DNA of 64,000 nucleotides, taken from positions 248,001 to 312,000 of the forward strand of contig NZ_FZOU01000003.1 in assembly GCF_900188085.1 (NCBI RefSeq), written 5' to 3'. Every line of letters begins with the position of its first letter. Positions within the stretch are counted from its first letter, which is position 1. The notes under the pieces are model-generated. The model saw only the letters and a list, made by a program, of their open reading frames with translations, was not told the DNA's origin and made no database searches. Shown here piece after piece: positions 35,101 to 43,602 of the stretch. The translations under genes were made by a program, and so were the position numbers. The DNA comes from Granulicella rosea. GTDB taxonomy: Bacteria; Acidobacteriota; Terriglobia; Terriglobales; Acidobacteriaceae.

Positions 35101-36240
35101 ATGTTCAAGATCGATGCCATTCATCTCCGAGAGATCAACATGCCGCTGGCTCATCCGTTTCGGACGAGCTTTGGTCTGACCACGCAACGCCGCATCCTGC
35201 TGGTCGAGATCGAAAGCGACGGCCTGACCGCGTGGGGCGAGTGCGTCGCGGGCGAGCACCCTTACTTCAGCGAGGAGATGATCGACACCGCGTGGACGAT
35301 CACCGAGCATGAGCTTGCGCCGAAGCTGCTGGGAGCGGAGCTGAAGGGTGGCGGAAGCTGTCCTGACGTCTTCAAGCAGGTGCGCGGCAACCGAATGGCC
35401 AAGGCGGCGCTTGAGAACGCGGTGTGGGATCTGGAGTCGCAGCGGCAGGGTGTGCCGCTGGCGCAGTTGCTGGGCGGCACGCGGGAGAAGATCGCCTGCG
35501 GCGTCTCGATCGGCATGCAGAACTCGCCCGAACTGCTGATGGAGAAGATCGAGACGGAGCTGGCGGCGGGCTATCAGCGCATCAAGCTGAAGTGCCAGCC
35601 GGGTACGGATACGAAGATCTTCGAGCAGGTGCGCGAGCGCTGGCCGGAGATTCTGTTGAGCTGCGACGCCAACTCGGCCTATCGGATGAAGGACTTCGAC
35701 CACATCGTGGACTGGGACCGGTTCAACCTGCTGATGATCGAGCAGCCGCTCTGGTACGACGACTTTTACTTCCACTCCATGTTGCAGAAGCGGTTGAAGA
35801 CGGCCATCTGCCTGGACGAGTCGATTCGCAACCGGCGCGATGCGCTGGCGGCAATCGACATGGAGTCGTGCCGGATTGTGAACATCAAGGTTGGGCGGGT
35901 GGGCGGCTTCTCCGAGGCGATCGCGATCCATAATGCGACGGCTGAACGTGGAATCCCGGTGTGGTGCGGAGGCATGCTGGAGACCGGAATCGGCCGCGCG
36001 CACAATGTGGCGCTGTCGTCGCTGTCGAACTTCCGGCTGCCGGGCGATGTGTCCGCCTCCGCGCGCTACTGGGCGGAGGATGTGATCGAGCCGGCGGTGA
36101 CGGTGAGCGCGGAGGGCGAGATCGTCGTGCCGACGACGCCGGGCAGCGGCTACGAGGTGCGTCGCGACCGGATCGAGAAGATCACGGTGCGGCGGCGGAC
36201 GTTGATTGCAGCGGCGCGCACAAGTTCGTTCATCGGCTAG
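35101..36240 (+). CDS. Enolase-superfamily o-succinylbenzoate synthase / N-succinylamino acid racemase
   Basis: 379 aa of the MLE subgroup. Catalytic residues are all visible: KxK at K162 and K164 (RIKLKC), metal ligands D189 (SCDAN), E214 (MIEQP) and D239 (CLDES), and K263 (NIKVGR). The family contains o-succinylbenzoate synthase (menaquinone route) and N-succinylamino acid racemase; sequence alone does not separate them. The upstream GNAT gene favours a racemase role; the lack of other men genes in the window is neutral because those may lie elsewhere. The start at 35101 is the only reasonable ATG. Confidence 0.88.
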   Translation: MFKIDAIHLREINMPLAHPFRTSFGLTTQRRILLVEIESDGLTAWGECVAGEHPYFSEEMIDTAWTITEHELAPKLLGAELKGGGSCPDVFKQVRGNRMAKAALENAVWDLESQRQGVPLAQLLGGTREKIACGVSIGMQNSPELLMEKIETELAAGYQRIKLKCQPGTDTKIFEQVRERWPEILLSCDANSAYRMKDFDHIVDWDRFNLLMIEQPLWYDDFYFHSMLQKRLKTAICLDESIRNRRDALAAIDMESCRIVNIKVGRVGGFSEAIAIHNATAERGIPVWCGGMLETGIGRAHNVALSSLSNFRLPGDVSASARYWAEDVIEPAVTVSAEGEIVVPTTPGSGYEVRRDRIEKITVRRRTLIAAARTSSFIG

Positions 36241-36259
36241 AGATGTCTGGTCGCTCAGG

Positions 36260-37147
36260 TCATTGGAGCTTCGCCGGCAGCGGCGTTGCGAGCAGTAGCC
36301 GGATGGCGTCCGGGTAGGGCATCGACGGGATCACCTGGAAGCCGGAGGCGGCGATCTCGCTGTTCTCGCGCACGGTTTTGACCATCAGGGCGCGGACGGT
36401 AACGTGCTGGATGAAGTGCGAGAAGATCCAGCGCTGATTCGGGCTGCCCGCGGCGGCGACATCGGTCTGTTCGAGGATGACGTGTCCGCCGGGATAGATA
36501 TGCGCGAGCATGCCCCAGCCGAAGTTGACGCCCTGGAAGATGTCGGCGTCGAGCCGCAGCATGCGGTGGCTCTGCGGGTCGATCCAGACGCGTCCGCGCA
36601 GTCCGGTGAGCGCTTCGGAGGTCATGGTCGGCGGATGCCACCTGGGATTGGGGACGAAGTCCAGCACGACCTGACCGGAGGAGCTGCCCGGCATGGGAAA
36701 CTGCGGCTGACCGGGAACCCAGGTGTAGGTCATGGCGTCCGGCATCAGACTGACCAGGTCGACCGCGAGCTTCTTGCCGGTGACGTCGCCGCGCACGTGC
36801 TTGGCGAAGGCGGCGGGCGAGTCGATCATGGCCTTCAGGCGCTCGTGCTCGGCCTGATCCTCCTCGGGCGTGAGCGGGCGGCCTTCCTTGAAGATGAGGC
36901 GCGCGACGGTGCCGTCTTTCGATTCGATGACGTCGCGGTACTGGTCGCCGTGGCCGTTGACGATGTGGACGCGATAGCGGACGAAGACGCCGTTGAACTG
37001 GATGATTTCGAGTTCATGTTTCGCGGCTTGCGCGATCAGGTCGTGCGCGGCCTCGGGTGTCATCTGCGACGGAGCGCGAAGCGCGGAACCAAGCATCAGG
37101 ACCAGGCCGGCCAGCGTACGAAATGGGGTGCGGGGGTGGCGGCGCAT
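36260..37147 (-). CDS. Secreted protein of unknown function
   Basis: 295 aa, not assigned. A signal peptide (TLAGLVLMLGSALRAPSQ) is followed by a mostly beta-strand sequence with patterns like NGVFVRYRVHIVNGHGDQYRDV and GLRGRVWIDPQSHRMLRLDADIF. This recalls the LolA/LolB-like (outer membrane lipoprotein-sorting) fold used by several periplasmic proteins. It is likely periplasmic. It lies convergent to the racemase gene (19-base gap) and divergent from the bactofilin gene. Confidence 0.65.
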   Translation of the reverse strand: MRRHPRTPFRTLAGLVLMLGSALRAPSQMTPEAAHDLIAQAAKHELEIIQFNGVFVRYRVHIVNGHGDQYRDVIESKDGTVARLIFKEGRPLTPEEDQAEHERLKAMIDSPAAFAKHVRGDVTGKKLAVDLVSLMPDAMTYTWVPGQPQFPMPGSSSGQVVLDFVPNPRWHPPTMTSEALTGLRGRVWIDPQSHRMLRLDADIFQGVNFGWGMLAHIYPGGHVILEQTDVAAAGSPNQRWIFSHFIQHVTVRALMVKTVRENSEIAASGFQVIPSMPYPDAIRLLLATPLPAKLQ

Positions 37148-37334
37148 GGACGTCACTGGCTCTTTCCCGGTTTCTCGCACGCGGCCCCTCGCTTTCCCCT
37201 TAGTATCAAGCTCAGGGTATTCGACGCGCCAGACGCAGCGAAAGTTTTACGGTTTGCCTCGATGGTTGTGGATGGGTAGAGTTAGGGCAACGAGCGGCGA
37301 CTCTTCGGAGCACGCCGCGGGGAAAAGAGGATCG

Positions 37335-37685
37335 ATGAAGCCAGCAGAGGGTTCGACCGTCATTGGGAAGTCCGTTACGATTCGTGGGGAGCTTTCGGGC
37401 AGCGAGGATCTGTTCATGGACGGGGTGATCGAAGGTACGATCCATCTCGCGGAGGGACGCCTGACCGTGGGTCCGAATGCGAAGATCCAGGCCGATATCG
37501 CCGTGCGCGACCTGATCGTATACGGGCAGGTGGACGGGAACGTGATGGCCTCGGGCCGCATGGAGCTGCGCCAGACCGCGGTGGTAAACGGCGATATCCA
37601 CGCCGCGCGGCTGTCGGTGGAAGAGAGTGCGAGCATTCGCGGACGGGTCGAGCTGACCGGCGGCAAGCTCGACGCGGCGCAGTAG
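37335..37685 (+). CDS. Bactofilin
   Basis: 116 aa. The whole length is a bactofilin (polymer-forming cytoskeletal) domain: STVIGKSVTIRGELSGSED, IEGTIHLAEGRLTVGPNAKI, IVYGQVDGNVMASGRMELR and AARLSVEESASIRGRVEL are successive turns of a right-handed beta helix. Bactofilins self-assemble to membrane-bound filaments that position cell-wall or polarity proteins. No membrane-binding extension other than a short N-terminus is seen. The stop is 10 bases before the next gene, so the two are surely co-transcribed. Confidence 0.92.
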   Translation: MKPAEGSTVIGKSVTIRGELSGSEDLFMDGVIEGTIHLAEGRLTVGPNAKIQADIAVRDLIVYGQVDGNVMASGRMELRQTAVVNGDIHAARLSVEESASIRGRVELTGGKLDAAQ

Positions 37686-37695
37686 GGAACGGGCC

Positions 37696-38316
37696 ATGAG
37701 TCTTTTCGGCAGGAAAGACGGCGGTAGCTCGCGCCCGGCGCAGGATCGCAGTTCACGCCACTCCAGCGGTTGGGCGCAGATGCTGAAGCATTTGAAGTCG
37801 ACCGACGGGCTGCGTGTGCTGGACATTGGTCCAACCTCTTCGAGCAATATCAACTTCCTCACGGGGCTTGGGCATAGCATCTACATGGCCAGCGTCGTGC
37901 CGGAGGCGGCGGAGTTTCGCCGCGAGGGCGCCGACGGCGTCGAGTACGATGTGGACGGCTTCCTGAGCCACAACCTCAGCTTTTCGGGTCGCGTCTTCGA
38001 TGTGGTGATGCTGTGGGATGCGCTCGACTATCTGCCGGAGCCGCTGGTGGCGCCGACGCTGGCGCGCCTGCTCGAGGTGATGACGCCGGGCGCGCAGATG
38101 CTGGCGTACTTCCACTCGAAGCCCGATGGGCCCGAGACGGTCTTTACCCGCTATCACCTGACCGAGACCGAGGATGTGTCGATGCAGCGCGTCGGAGGAT
38201 TTACGGTGCTGCAGACCTTCACCAACCGGCAGGTCGAACAGATGCTGAAGGAGTACGCGAGCTACCGGTTTTTCCTTGCGAAGGACGCTCTGCGCGAGGT
38301 GATGGTGACGCGGTGA
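37696..38316 (+). CDS. SAM-methyltransferase-like protein
   Basis: 206 aa. A Rossmann-like core is seen: LRVLDIGPTSSSNINFLTGLG corresponds to the glycine-rich loop, although it has GPTSSSN instead of the usual GxGxG, and FDVVMLWDALDYL and MTPGAQMLAYFHS fit later strands. The first 25 residues are polar and Ser-rich. The altered SAM loop makes the activity uncertain. It follows the bactofilin gene by 10 bases, which suggests a shared role. Confidence 0.7.
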   Translation: MSLFGRKDGGSSRPAQDRSSRHSSGWAQMLKHLKSTDGLRVLDIGPTSSSNINFLTGLGHSIYMASVVPEAAEFRREGADGVEYDVDGFLSHNLSFSGRVFDVVMLWDALDYLPEPLVAPTLARLLEVMTPGAQMLAYFHSKPDGPETVFTRYHLTETEDVSMQRVGGFTVLQTFTNRQVEQMLKEYASYRFFLAKDALREVMVTR

Positions 38317-38340
38317 ATATTGCATGCGAGTAGGTGTAGA

Positions 38341-38384
38341 AAGAAGAACGGCGCCGGAGAGTGATCTCCCGCGCCGTTCTTCTT
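38341..38384. terminator. Intrinsic terminator after the bactofilin operon
   Basis: AAGAAGAACGGCGC pairs with GCGCCGTTCTTCTT, with an inner GGAGA/TCTCC stem. The outer stem works on both strands and also faces the convergent AT-hook gene. Confidence 0.85.
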
Positions 38385-38407
38385 TGCCTGTTGCCTTATT
38401 CGGTGAG

Positions 38408-38683
38408 TTAGCTGGCGGTTGCGCTGCGTCGTGCGGCCCAGCGGCGCTTCATTGCGTCCGCGATCGCCTTGCGGCCTTCGGGGGTCAGTTCACGCTTTGC
38501 CTTCTTCGCGACCGCGGGGGCTTTGGTCGGGACTTTGGTGGTGGCGTTCTTGCTGCCCTTGGGACGGCCGCGTCTCGGCTTGTCGGCGGCAGCGACGACC
38601 TCTGTGCCTGCAAGCAGCGCGCGCGCCTGCTGCAGCTTCGATATCTGTGAATCGAGTTCTGCGATGATTTTGCTGACTTCCAC
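38408..38683 (-). CDS. AT-hook, histone-like DNA-binding protein
   Basis: 91 aa from a GTG at 38683, which has GGAGG seven bases upstream. No ATG is as well placed. An N-terminal coiled-coil-like helix (KIIAELDSQISKLQQARALLAG) is followed by an AT-hook core (RRGRPKGSK) and a Lys/Ala-rich tail with RELTPEGRKAIADAMKRRWAARR. It probably binds the minor groove of AT-rich DNA as a nucleoid-associated or regulatory protein. Related short proteins are frequent in Acidobacteria. A longer in-frame start at 38866 would extend to a part of unlike composition. Confidence 0.8.
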   Translation of the reverse strand: MEVSKIIAELDSQISKLQQARALLAGTEVVAAADKPRRGRPKGSKNATTKVPTKAPAVAKKAKRELTPEGRKAIADAMKRRWAARRSATAS

Positions 38684-38922
38684 TATGTCCTCCCGTGCAA
38701 GCCAAGCTAGGTAACAGTGGGGAGCTCTGTACCGTACCTGCCGGGCAATACAACAGCTTTCAAGATACAGACAAAGAATATCCCAGCGCAAATGGGAGAT
38801 ATCTTTTCTATATACAAAATAGCGATTGAGAACGAAGGATTGCCCCATCTTTTTCAAGCCAGACAAATTGAGCCTGGGACTTAGAGCGGATTACCTTTAG
38901 ATCTCAAGCAGCAGCCCGCAAT

Positions 38923-39057
38923 GCTTGTCATCCTGAACGAAGTGAAGGATCTGCTTCAGGCTTTCGTCGTTGCCTGTTCATGCTCGAGTCAGAGGCGGAA
39001 GGCAAGCAACAGCAAGAACAAAAGCAGGTCCTTCGGCTACGCTCAGGATGACAGGCA
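38923..39057. repeat. Inverted pair of CHPERSEG repeats
   Basis: A forward copy with CTGAACGAAGTGAAGGATCTGC (38923-38954) and a reverse copy with GCAGGTCCTTCGGCTACGCTC (39024-39057) face each other across about 70 bases. Confidence 0.8.
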
Positions 39058-39175
39058 GTTGGGGCTGCTCGCCAGCAAAAGGTAATCCGTCCTGGGGTGG
39101 GAAATAATCTGCCGCGACGAGGTAAGACGAGCTTTCCACGCTCGATCGCGGCGTGGAATAAATCTGCCCAGCACA

Positions 39176-39201
39176 AAGCCAGGGCGGTAGCCCTGGCTTA
39201 G
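39176..39201 (-). terminator. Hairpin after the APC permease gene
   Basis: AAGCCAGGGC pairs with GCCCTGGCTT around a GGTA loop. No T run is obvious, so this may be a repeat relative (GGCT..AGCC palindrome) rather than a true terminator. Confidence 0.4.
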
Positions 39202-39231
39202 GTGAAAGTAAAGTAGGTATAAATCACTGAT

Positions 39232-41628
39232 TTAGGTGAGTACCTTTGTCTCCTTCGTTGGATCCACGGCCGGCTTCGACAGAGAGTAACCCGGTCCTGC
39301 ATCTTCGACCGAGTCGTAACGCGAAGAGCCGAGATGAGGCTTGGAGGCGGGCTTCTGCATGCACTCCTTCAGGCCATTCAACGTGTGCTGCTGGTTGTCC
39401 GCGAACTCCTTCGCCATGTTGGTGAGGGCGTAGGTGATAATGTCGCTGTGATGTAAGTCGTGCATCTGCGGCATGCGGCGCAGGTTGAGCCAGAGCCGGT
39501 GTACGAGTTGCACCTCGTCGGGATTGATGGTGGGAGCATGCGGTCCGATGTGATAGCTGAGCGCCTCGCCATCGGGCTTGACGACATAGAAGGTGAACTG
39601 CCGTTTGGGTTCGGGCAGCGCCTCCCACGCTTGTCCGACGTGGTAAGCCTGTTCGTGCGCGGTGAGCTTGGTGGACTGGCCGGAGACGACCGCCGCGCAG
39701 TCGAGCGAGTTAGCCGTCTGCGCCAGGGCGGCGAAGATATCGCCCGCGGGTACGACCAGCAGCGAGATATGCTTGCCGAAGCTTTCGGCGACCGAGACAG
39801 CCTTCGTGAAGAGCATCTGCTCGTGCTCGCTGAAGAGCTGCTCGGTGGCTTCGAGATAGTCCGGTCCGCCGGCGCCGGTCATGCGCGCGGCAAGTACGAC
39901 TAAGTCCTGCTCGACCGTATTGGTATGGGTCAGCGCCCACTTCAGCGCGATCGGCGCGGTCGAATCGCGCATGGTGACGATGACCGAGCCGGGACGAATG
40001 TCGAGCGCCTCGCGACCGACCGTGTCCTGATGCTCGAGCTGGAAGTGCTCTTTCATCTGGCGCTTGGTCATATCGTGGCGACGCTTGTTATCGCGCTCGG
40101 AAAGCGAAAATATGACGAAGAACGTAGCGGCGAAGAGTACGCCACTTACGGTTGCAACCGACTTGGTGAATAAGTTGACGATGGCCGTGGTGAGCAGGAC
40201 CAGGAAGACGGAGATAAGTCCGAGGGGTAGCTCGGTCTTGCCGATCTTCAGGTTCAGCGGCACCTTCCAGCCTCGCTCGCCCTTGTACTTCCAGCGGAGG
40301 ACAAGCATGGCGAGGCAGTTGAAGGTGAAGCTCCAGATGACGCCGAAGGCATAGGCCTCGCCCAGCATGATGACGTCGCCGCGGGTGACGATGATGGTGA
40401 ATAACTGCAGACCCGCGACTAAGTTGACGATGCGATAGCTGGTGCCGAACTTATGCTGTGGCTTGCGGAACCAGTCGGTGAGGACGCCGTCTTCCGCCAC
40501 GCGCATCAGCACGCCGGTCGAGCCGACGATGGCGGTATTGACCGCGCCGCCCAGGATGAGGAAGCCGACGATGACGACGAAGACGCGGAAGGCGATGCGC
40601 ATCGCCATGGGCCCGACCATGTACATGGCCATGCCGGCGATGAGGTTGTCGCGGTAGACGGGCACGCGGACGGCGTCCGGAATGAGCATGACGGCCAGCA
40701 GCGAGCCCAGGCCGGTGAAGATGGTGCTGTAGATGGCGATGACGATCGCGGCGCGCTTGAGGTTCTTGAGCTTGGGGTGGCGAATCTCGCGATTGACCTG
40801 CGCGAGCGATTCTTCGCCGCTCATGGCGAGCACCGAGTGGCCGAAGGCCATCAGCACGCCGAAGAGGCCGACGGTGCGCATGAAGCCGGTATGGAAGAGG
40901 AAGCCCTGGGCGTCTTTGCTGAAGTGCAGGTTGGCCGGGGTGGGCCAGGGCGGCAGGTGCGCGCCGAGGTGGATGGCCGAGAAGATGCCCCAGCCGAGCA
41001 GCAAAACGACCATGACGGTCGTGATCTTCATGACCTTCAGGGCCTTATCGCTCGATTCCTCGATGCCCTTGATGTTCTGCCACCAGAAGTACACGGTGAC
41101 GATGACCGCGATGACGGCGGATGCGCCGTCGACGGGGAACTGGCGGGCCGCCCCGGAGGCGTGGGTGAAGGCGCCGTGCAGCCAGTGCTGACTGCTGCCG
41201 AGGCGGAGCAGTTCGTTGAAGAGACCGATGATGTACTGTCCGGCGGAGACGCCGGAGATCGGTCCGGTGAGGATGTAGTCGAACATCAGCGCCGAGACGC
41301 TGAGCTTGGCGAAGGTTCCGCCGAGCGCCTCTTTGACGATGCGGTAGACTCCGCCGCGGGTGAACATCGAGCAGGATTCGACGTAGACGGCGCGCACGGC
41401 GAAGGAAAACAGCATCACGCCGAGGATGAACCAGGGCGCGGACTTGCCGACGGCCTCCTCCGCGATGCCGCCGGCGTAGAAGGCCGATGATCCTAAATCA
41501 TTGAGAACAATAGCCGCAGCGCGCCAGAAGGAGATGAAGGTCAGCATCACGGAAGATGCAATGACGAGGCGGACGCGTGTCTGGGCGGCAGGAGTGGCGG
41601 GAAGTGGGATGGTTGATTTAGATGCCAT
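39232..41628 (-). CDS. APC-superfamily amino acid permease with C-terminal Usp-like domain
   Basis: 798 aa. Residues about 20-520 form a 12-helix APC transporter (SVMLTFISFWRAAAIVLNDLG, GGVYRIVKEALGG, MAFGHSVLAMSGEESLAQVNREIRHPK). The last 280 residues are cytoplasmic and have a UspA-like order: SVIVTMRDSTAPIALKWALTH, then LVVLAARM, and a distal AKEFADNQQHTLNGL tail. In other APC fusions this domain may regulate transport by binding a nucleotide. The substrate is unknown. A 43-aa membrane protein gene lies 43 bases upstream on the same strand. Confidence 0.85.
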   Translation of the reverse strand: MASKSTIPLPATPAAQTRVRLVIASSVMLTFISFWRAAAIVLNDLGSSAFYAGGIAEEAVGKSAPWFILGVMLFSFAVRAVYVESCSMFTRGGVYRIVKEALGGTFAKLSVSALMFDYILTGPISGVSAGQYIIGLFNELLRLGSSQHWLHGAFTHASGAARQFPVDGASAVIAVIVTVYFWWQNIKGIEESSDKALKVMKITTVMVVLLLGWGIFSAIHLGAHLPPWPTPANLHFSKDAQGFLFHTGFMRTVGLFGVLMAFGHSVLAMSGEESLAQVNREIRHPKLKNLKRAAIVIAIYSTIFTGLGSLLAVMLIPDAVRVPVYRDNLIAGMAMYMVGPMAMRIAFRVFVVIVGFLILGGAVNTAIVGSTGVLMRVAEDGVLTDWFRKPQHKFGTSYRIVNLVAGLQLFTIIVTRGDVIMLGEAYAFGVIWSFTFNCLAMLVLRWKYKGERGWKVPLNLKIGKTELPLGLISVFLVLLTTAIVNLFTKSVATVSGVLFAATFFVIFSLSERDNKRRHDMTKRQMKEHFQLEHQDTVGREALDIRPGSVIVTMRDSTAPIALKWALTHTNTVEQDLVVLAARMTGAGGPDYLEATEQLFSEHEQMLFTKAVSVAESFGKHISLLVVPAGDIFAALAQTANSLDCAAVVSGQSTKLTAHEQAYHVGQAWEALPEPKRQFTFYVVKPDGEALSYHIGPHAPTINPDEVQLVHRLWLNLRRMPQMHDLHHSDIITYALTNMAKEFADNQQHTLNGLKECMQKPASKPHLGSSRYDSVEDAGPGYSLSKPAVDPTKETKVLT

Positions 41629-41671
41629 GGTTGGGTCGGTGCGGGCGGGCGGAGCGGCCGGTTGTGCTGGC

Positions 41672-41803
41672 CTAGTCTTCGTCTCCGAATAGCTCCTTCA
41701 TGTCTTCCGCGAAGCTCACCACGATGACGATAGCGCTGCCGGCCATTCCGAGGAAGAAGAGGGGCACGACGGCCGATGCGATGACGTGTAGCAGCGAATC
41801 CAT
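41672..41803 (-). CDS. Small single-span membrane protein (43 aa)
   Basis: 43 aa: a hydrophobic span (VIASAVVPLFFLGMAGSAIVIV) followed by an acidic tail (FAEDMKELFGDED). The start is ATG at 41803. It lies immediately upstream of the APC permease in the same direction, and the pattern (one helix plus acidic C-terminus) suits an accessory subunit. I do not recognise the family. It is too short for most gene finders, but the composition and position make it likely to be real. Confidence 0.65.
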   Translation of the reverse strand: MDSLLHVIASAVVPLFFLGMAGSAIVIVVSFAEDMKELFGDED

Positions 41804-41886
41804 ATTTTTATTGTAACTCCCGATATTGCAGCGTGTGCGTGAATGTTCCGGCGCCGGCGCGAATGATTGGATGCAGTTGGCAATGT

Positions 41887-41892
41887 TAGACT
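41887..41892 (+). promoter_or_regulatory. Candidate -10 element of a leaderless lnt transcript
   Basis: TAGACT ends eight bases before the ATG at 41901, and no ribosome site is present. The same spacing occurs before prfB and the DsbD gene. The -35 region is weak. Confidence 0.35.
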
Positions 41893-41900
41893 TCGTTGCG

Positions 41901-43535
41901 ATGCGACAAATTCCTGTGCGACTTTGGCTTCTGGCGGTGGTTTCGGGCGTTCTGCAGGTGCTGGCGTTTCCGCTCACCCAGCAGATACAAGGGTGGCCTG
42001 TGCTGGCCTGGGCGGGGCCTGTTTTTCTGCTGCTTGCACTTTTGGACACGAACGCAGAGGGCCAGGCGCTCACCGTGAAGCAGGGCGCGGCGGTTGGGTA
42101 TGCCTGCGGCATTGTCTGGTATATCGGCAACTGCTGGTGGATTTATCAGACGATGTATCTCTACGGCGGTCTGCCGAAGCCGGTGGCTGCGGTGATTCTG
42201 CTGCTGTTTGCGATGTACCTGGGTCTCTATCATGCGCTGTTCGGCGCGCTGATGGCCGGGCTGCGGCGGCTTGGGACGGGCTGGGCGCTGGCGCTGGCGC
42301 CGTTCTGCTGGGTCGCGGTGGAGCTGGCCAGGGCGAGGATCACGGGGTTTCCGTGGGATCTGCTGGGGAACTCGCAGGTGGACAATGCATTGCCGTCGCA
42401 TTTGGCTCCTTTCGCTGGGGTGATGGCCGTCAGCTTTGTCGTGGCTGGGGTGAATGCATCGGTCGCCTCCGTATTTTTCCAGAGAACCCGGCTTCGCCTG
42501 TCTTTGGCGGCGGTGTTCGTTCTCGTGGCTGGCGGGCTGACAGTTTTGCCGCCGCTCGATATGCCATTGCTGAATAAGCATCAATTTTCGACGGCTGTTC
42601 TGTTGCAAGAGAATCTGGAAGTTGGAGCGGTGGGTAAGGAAGCCGCGCCATTGACCATGGAGGAGAAGTATCGCGAATTTTCCCGGTTGAGCGAGCATCC
42701 GCTCTGGTCTCCAGCGGCGACCGCCGATGGCTTTGCGGCATGGCAACAGGCCGAGCCTGCTCCTGCACCTGCCTTAGTCGTCTGGCCAGAAGCGCCAGCG
42801 GATTTTCTTACTTCCGACGAACGCTTTCGCGGCATCTTGGGCGATGTGGCGCGCGCCACAAGGGCGCCGGTGATTGCAGGCAGCCTTGGCGTGGATCGCG
42901 ATCCCGGGGTCCAGCGCGGGTACAAGCTGTACGACTCGGCGGCTTTGATTGCTCCTGACGGCGGCTTTCAGGGGCGGTACGACAAGATTCATCTGGTGCC
43001 GTGGGGGGAGTATGTGCCGTTCAAGGAGTTATTCTTCTTTGCCGGTAAATTGACTGCGGGCGTAGGCAATATGGACCCCGGTTCACGGCGCGATCTCTTT
43101 CACGCCGGGGGCCATGTTTATGGTGTTTTCATCTGCTATGAGTCGATCTTCGGGGATGAGGTGCGGGAGTTTGTGAAGAATGGCGCCGAGGTATTGGTCA
43201 ATATCTCCGACGATGGATGGTATGGGGATACCGGTGCTCCGTGGCAGCATCTGAATATGGCTCGAATGAGGGCAATCGAGAATCGTCGTTGGGTAATTCG
43301 GGATACGAATACCGGGGTGACGACAACGATCGATCCTTTCGGGCGTACTATGTTGGAGGCTCCGCGGCATGTGCGTGGGGCATATGCGATGCCGTTCGAG
43401 TATAAGTCGAGAGTTACTTTCTATACGCGCCACGGAGATTGGTTTGCGTGGGTTTGTCTGTGCGTTACGCTCGCGGGGCTCGGATGGGCTCGACTTACTC
43501 AGACAAAGGTAGAAGCAGATGCTCTTCGAGGATGA
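41901..43535 (+). CDS. lnt: Apolipoprotein N-acyltransferase
   Basis: 544 aa. It adds the third acyl chain to lipoproteins in the inner membrane. Seven or so N-terminal helices are followed by a nitrilase-like domain with the Glu-Lys-Cys triad visible: E in VVWPEAPADF, K in YDKIHLVPWGEY, C in GVFICYESIFGDEV. NISDDGWYGDTGAPWQH is also family-typical. A final helix precedes the C-terminus. The last residues (VEADALRG) and the TGA stop derive from a repeat (43512-43540). ATGs at 41871 and 41883 are alternatives. Confidence 0.93.
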   Translation: MRQIPVRLWLLAVVSGVLQVLAFPLTQQIQGWPVLAWAGPVFLLLALLDTNAEGQALTVKQGAAVGYACGIVWYIGNCWWIYQTMYLYGGLPKPVAAVILLLFAMYLGLYHALFGALMAGLRRLGTGWALALAPFCWVAVELARARITGFPWDLLGNSQVDNALPSHLAPFAGVMAVSFVVAGVNASVASVFFQRTRLRLSLAAVFVLVAGGLTVLPPLDMPLLNKHQFSTAVLLQENLEVGAVGKEAAPLTMEEKYREFSRLSEHPLWSPAATADGFAAWQQAEPAPAPALVVWPEAPADFLTSDERFRGILGDVARATRAPVIAGSLGVDRDPGVQRGYKLYDSAALIAPDGGFQGRYDKIHLVPWGEYVPFKELFFFAGKLTAGVGNMDPGSRRDLFHAGGHVYGVFICYESIFGDEVREFVKNGAEVLVNISDDGWYGDTGAPWQHLNMARMRAIENRRWVIRDTNTGVTTTIDPFGRTMLEAPRHVRGAYAMPFEYKSRVTFYTRHGDWFAWVCLCVTLAGLGWARLTQTKVEADALRG

Positions 43536-43592
43536 CAAACAAGAGGATTGGCAAGTACAAACGCAGGTCCTTCGCTGCGCTCAGGATGACAG
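43512..43592. repeat. Two CHPERSEG-type repeats at the lnt 3' end
   Basis: A short variant (43512-43540) overlaps the lnt stop codon. A full-length reverse copy (CAGGTCCTTCGCTGCGCTCAG, 43560-43592) follows and reaches to 10 bases from the end of the convergent TOBE regulator gene. Confidence 0.85.
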
Positions 43593-43602
43593 CGTGGGGG
43601 AG

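Larger units (their letters stand above)
38684..39231. other. 548-base intergenic region with repeats
   Basis: It holds the promoter area of the AT-hook gene (AT-rich around 38780-38830), an inverted pair of CHPERSEG repeats (38923-39057) and a hairpin at 39176-39201 (AGCCAGGGC-GGTA-GCCCTGGCT) that follows the APC permease gene on the minus strand. No convincing gene was found. Confidence 0.6.
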
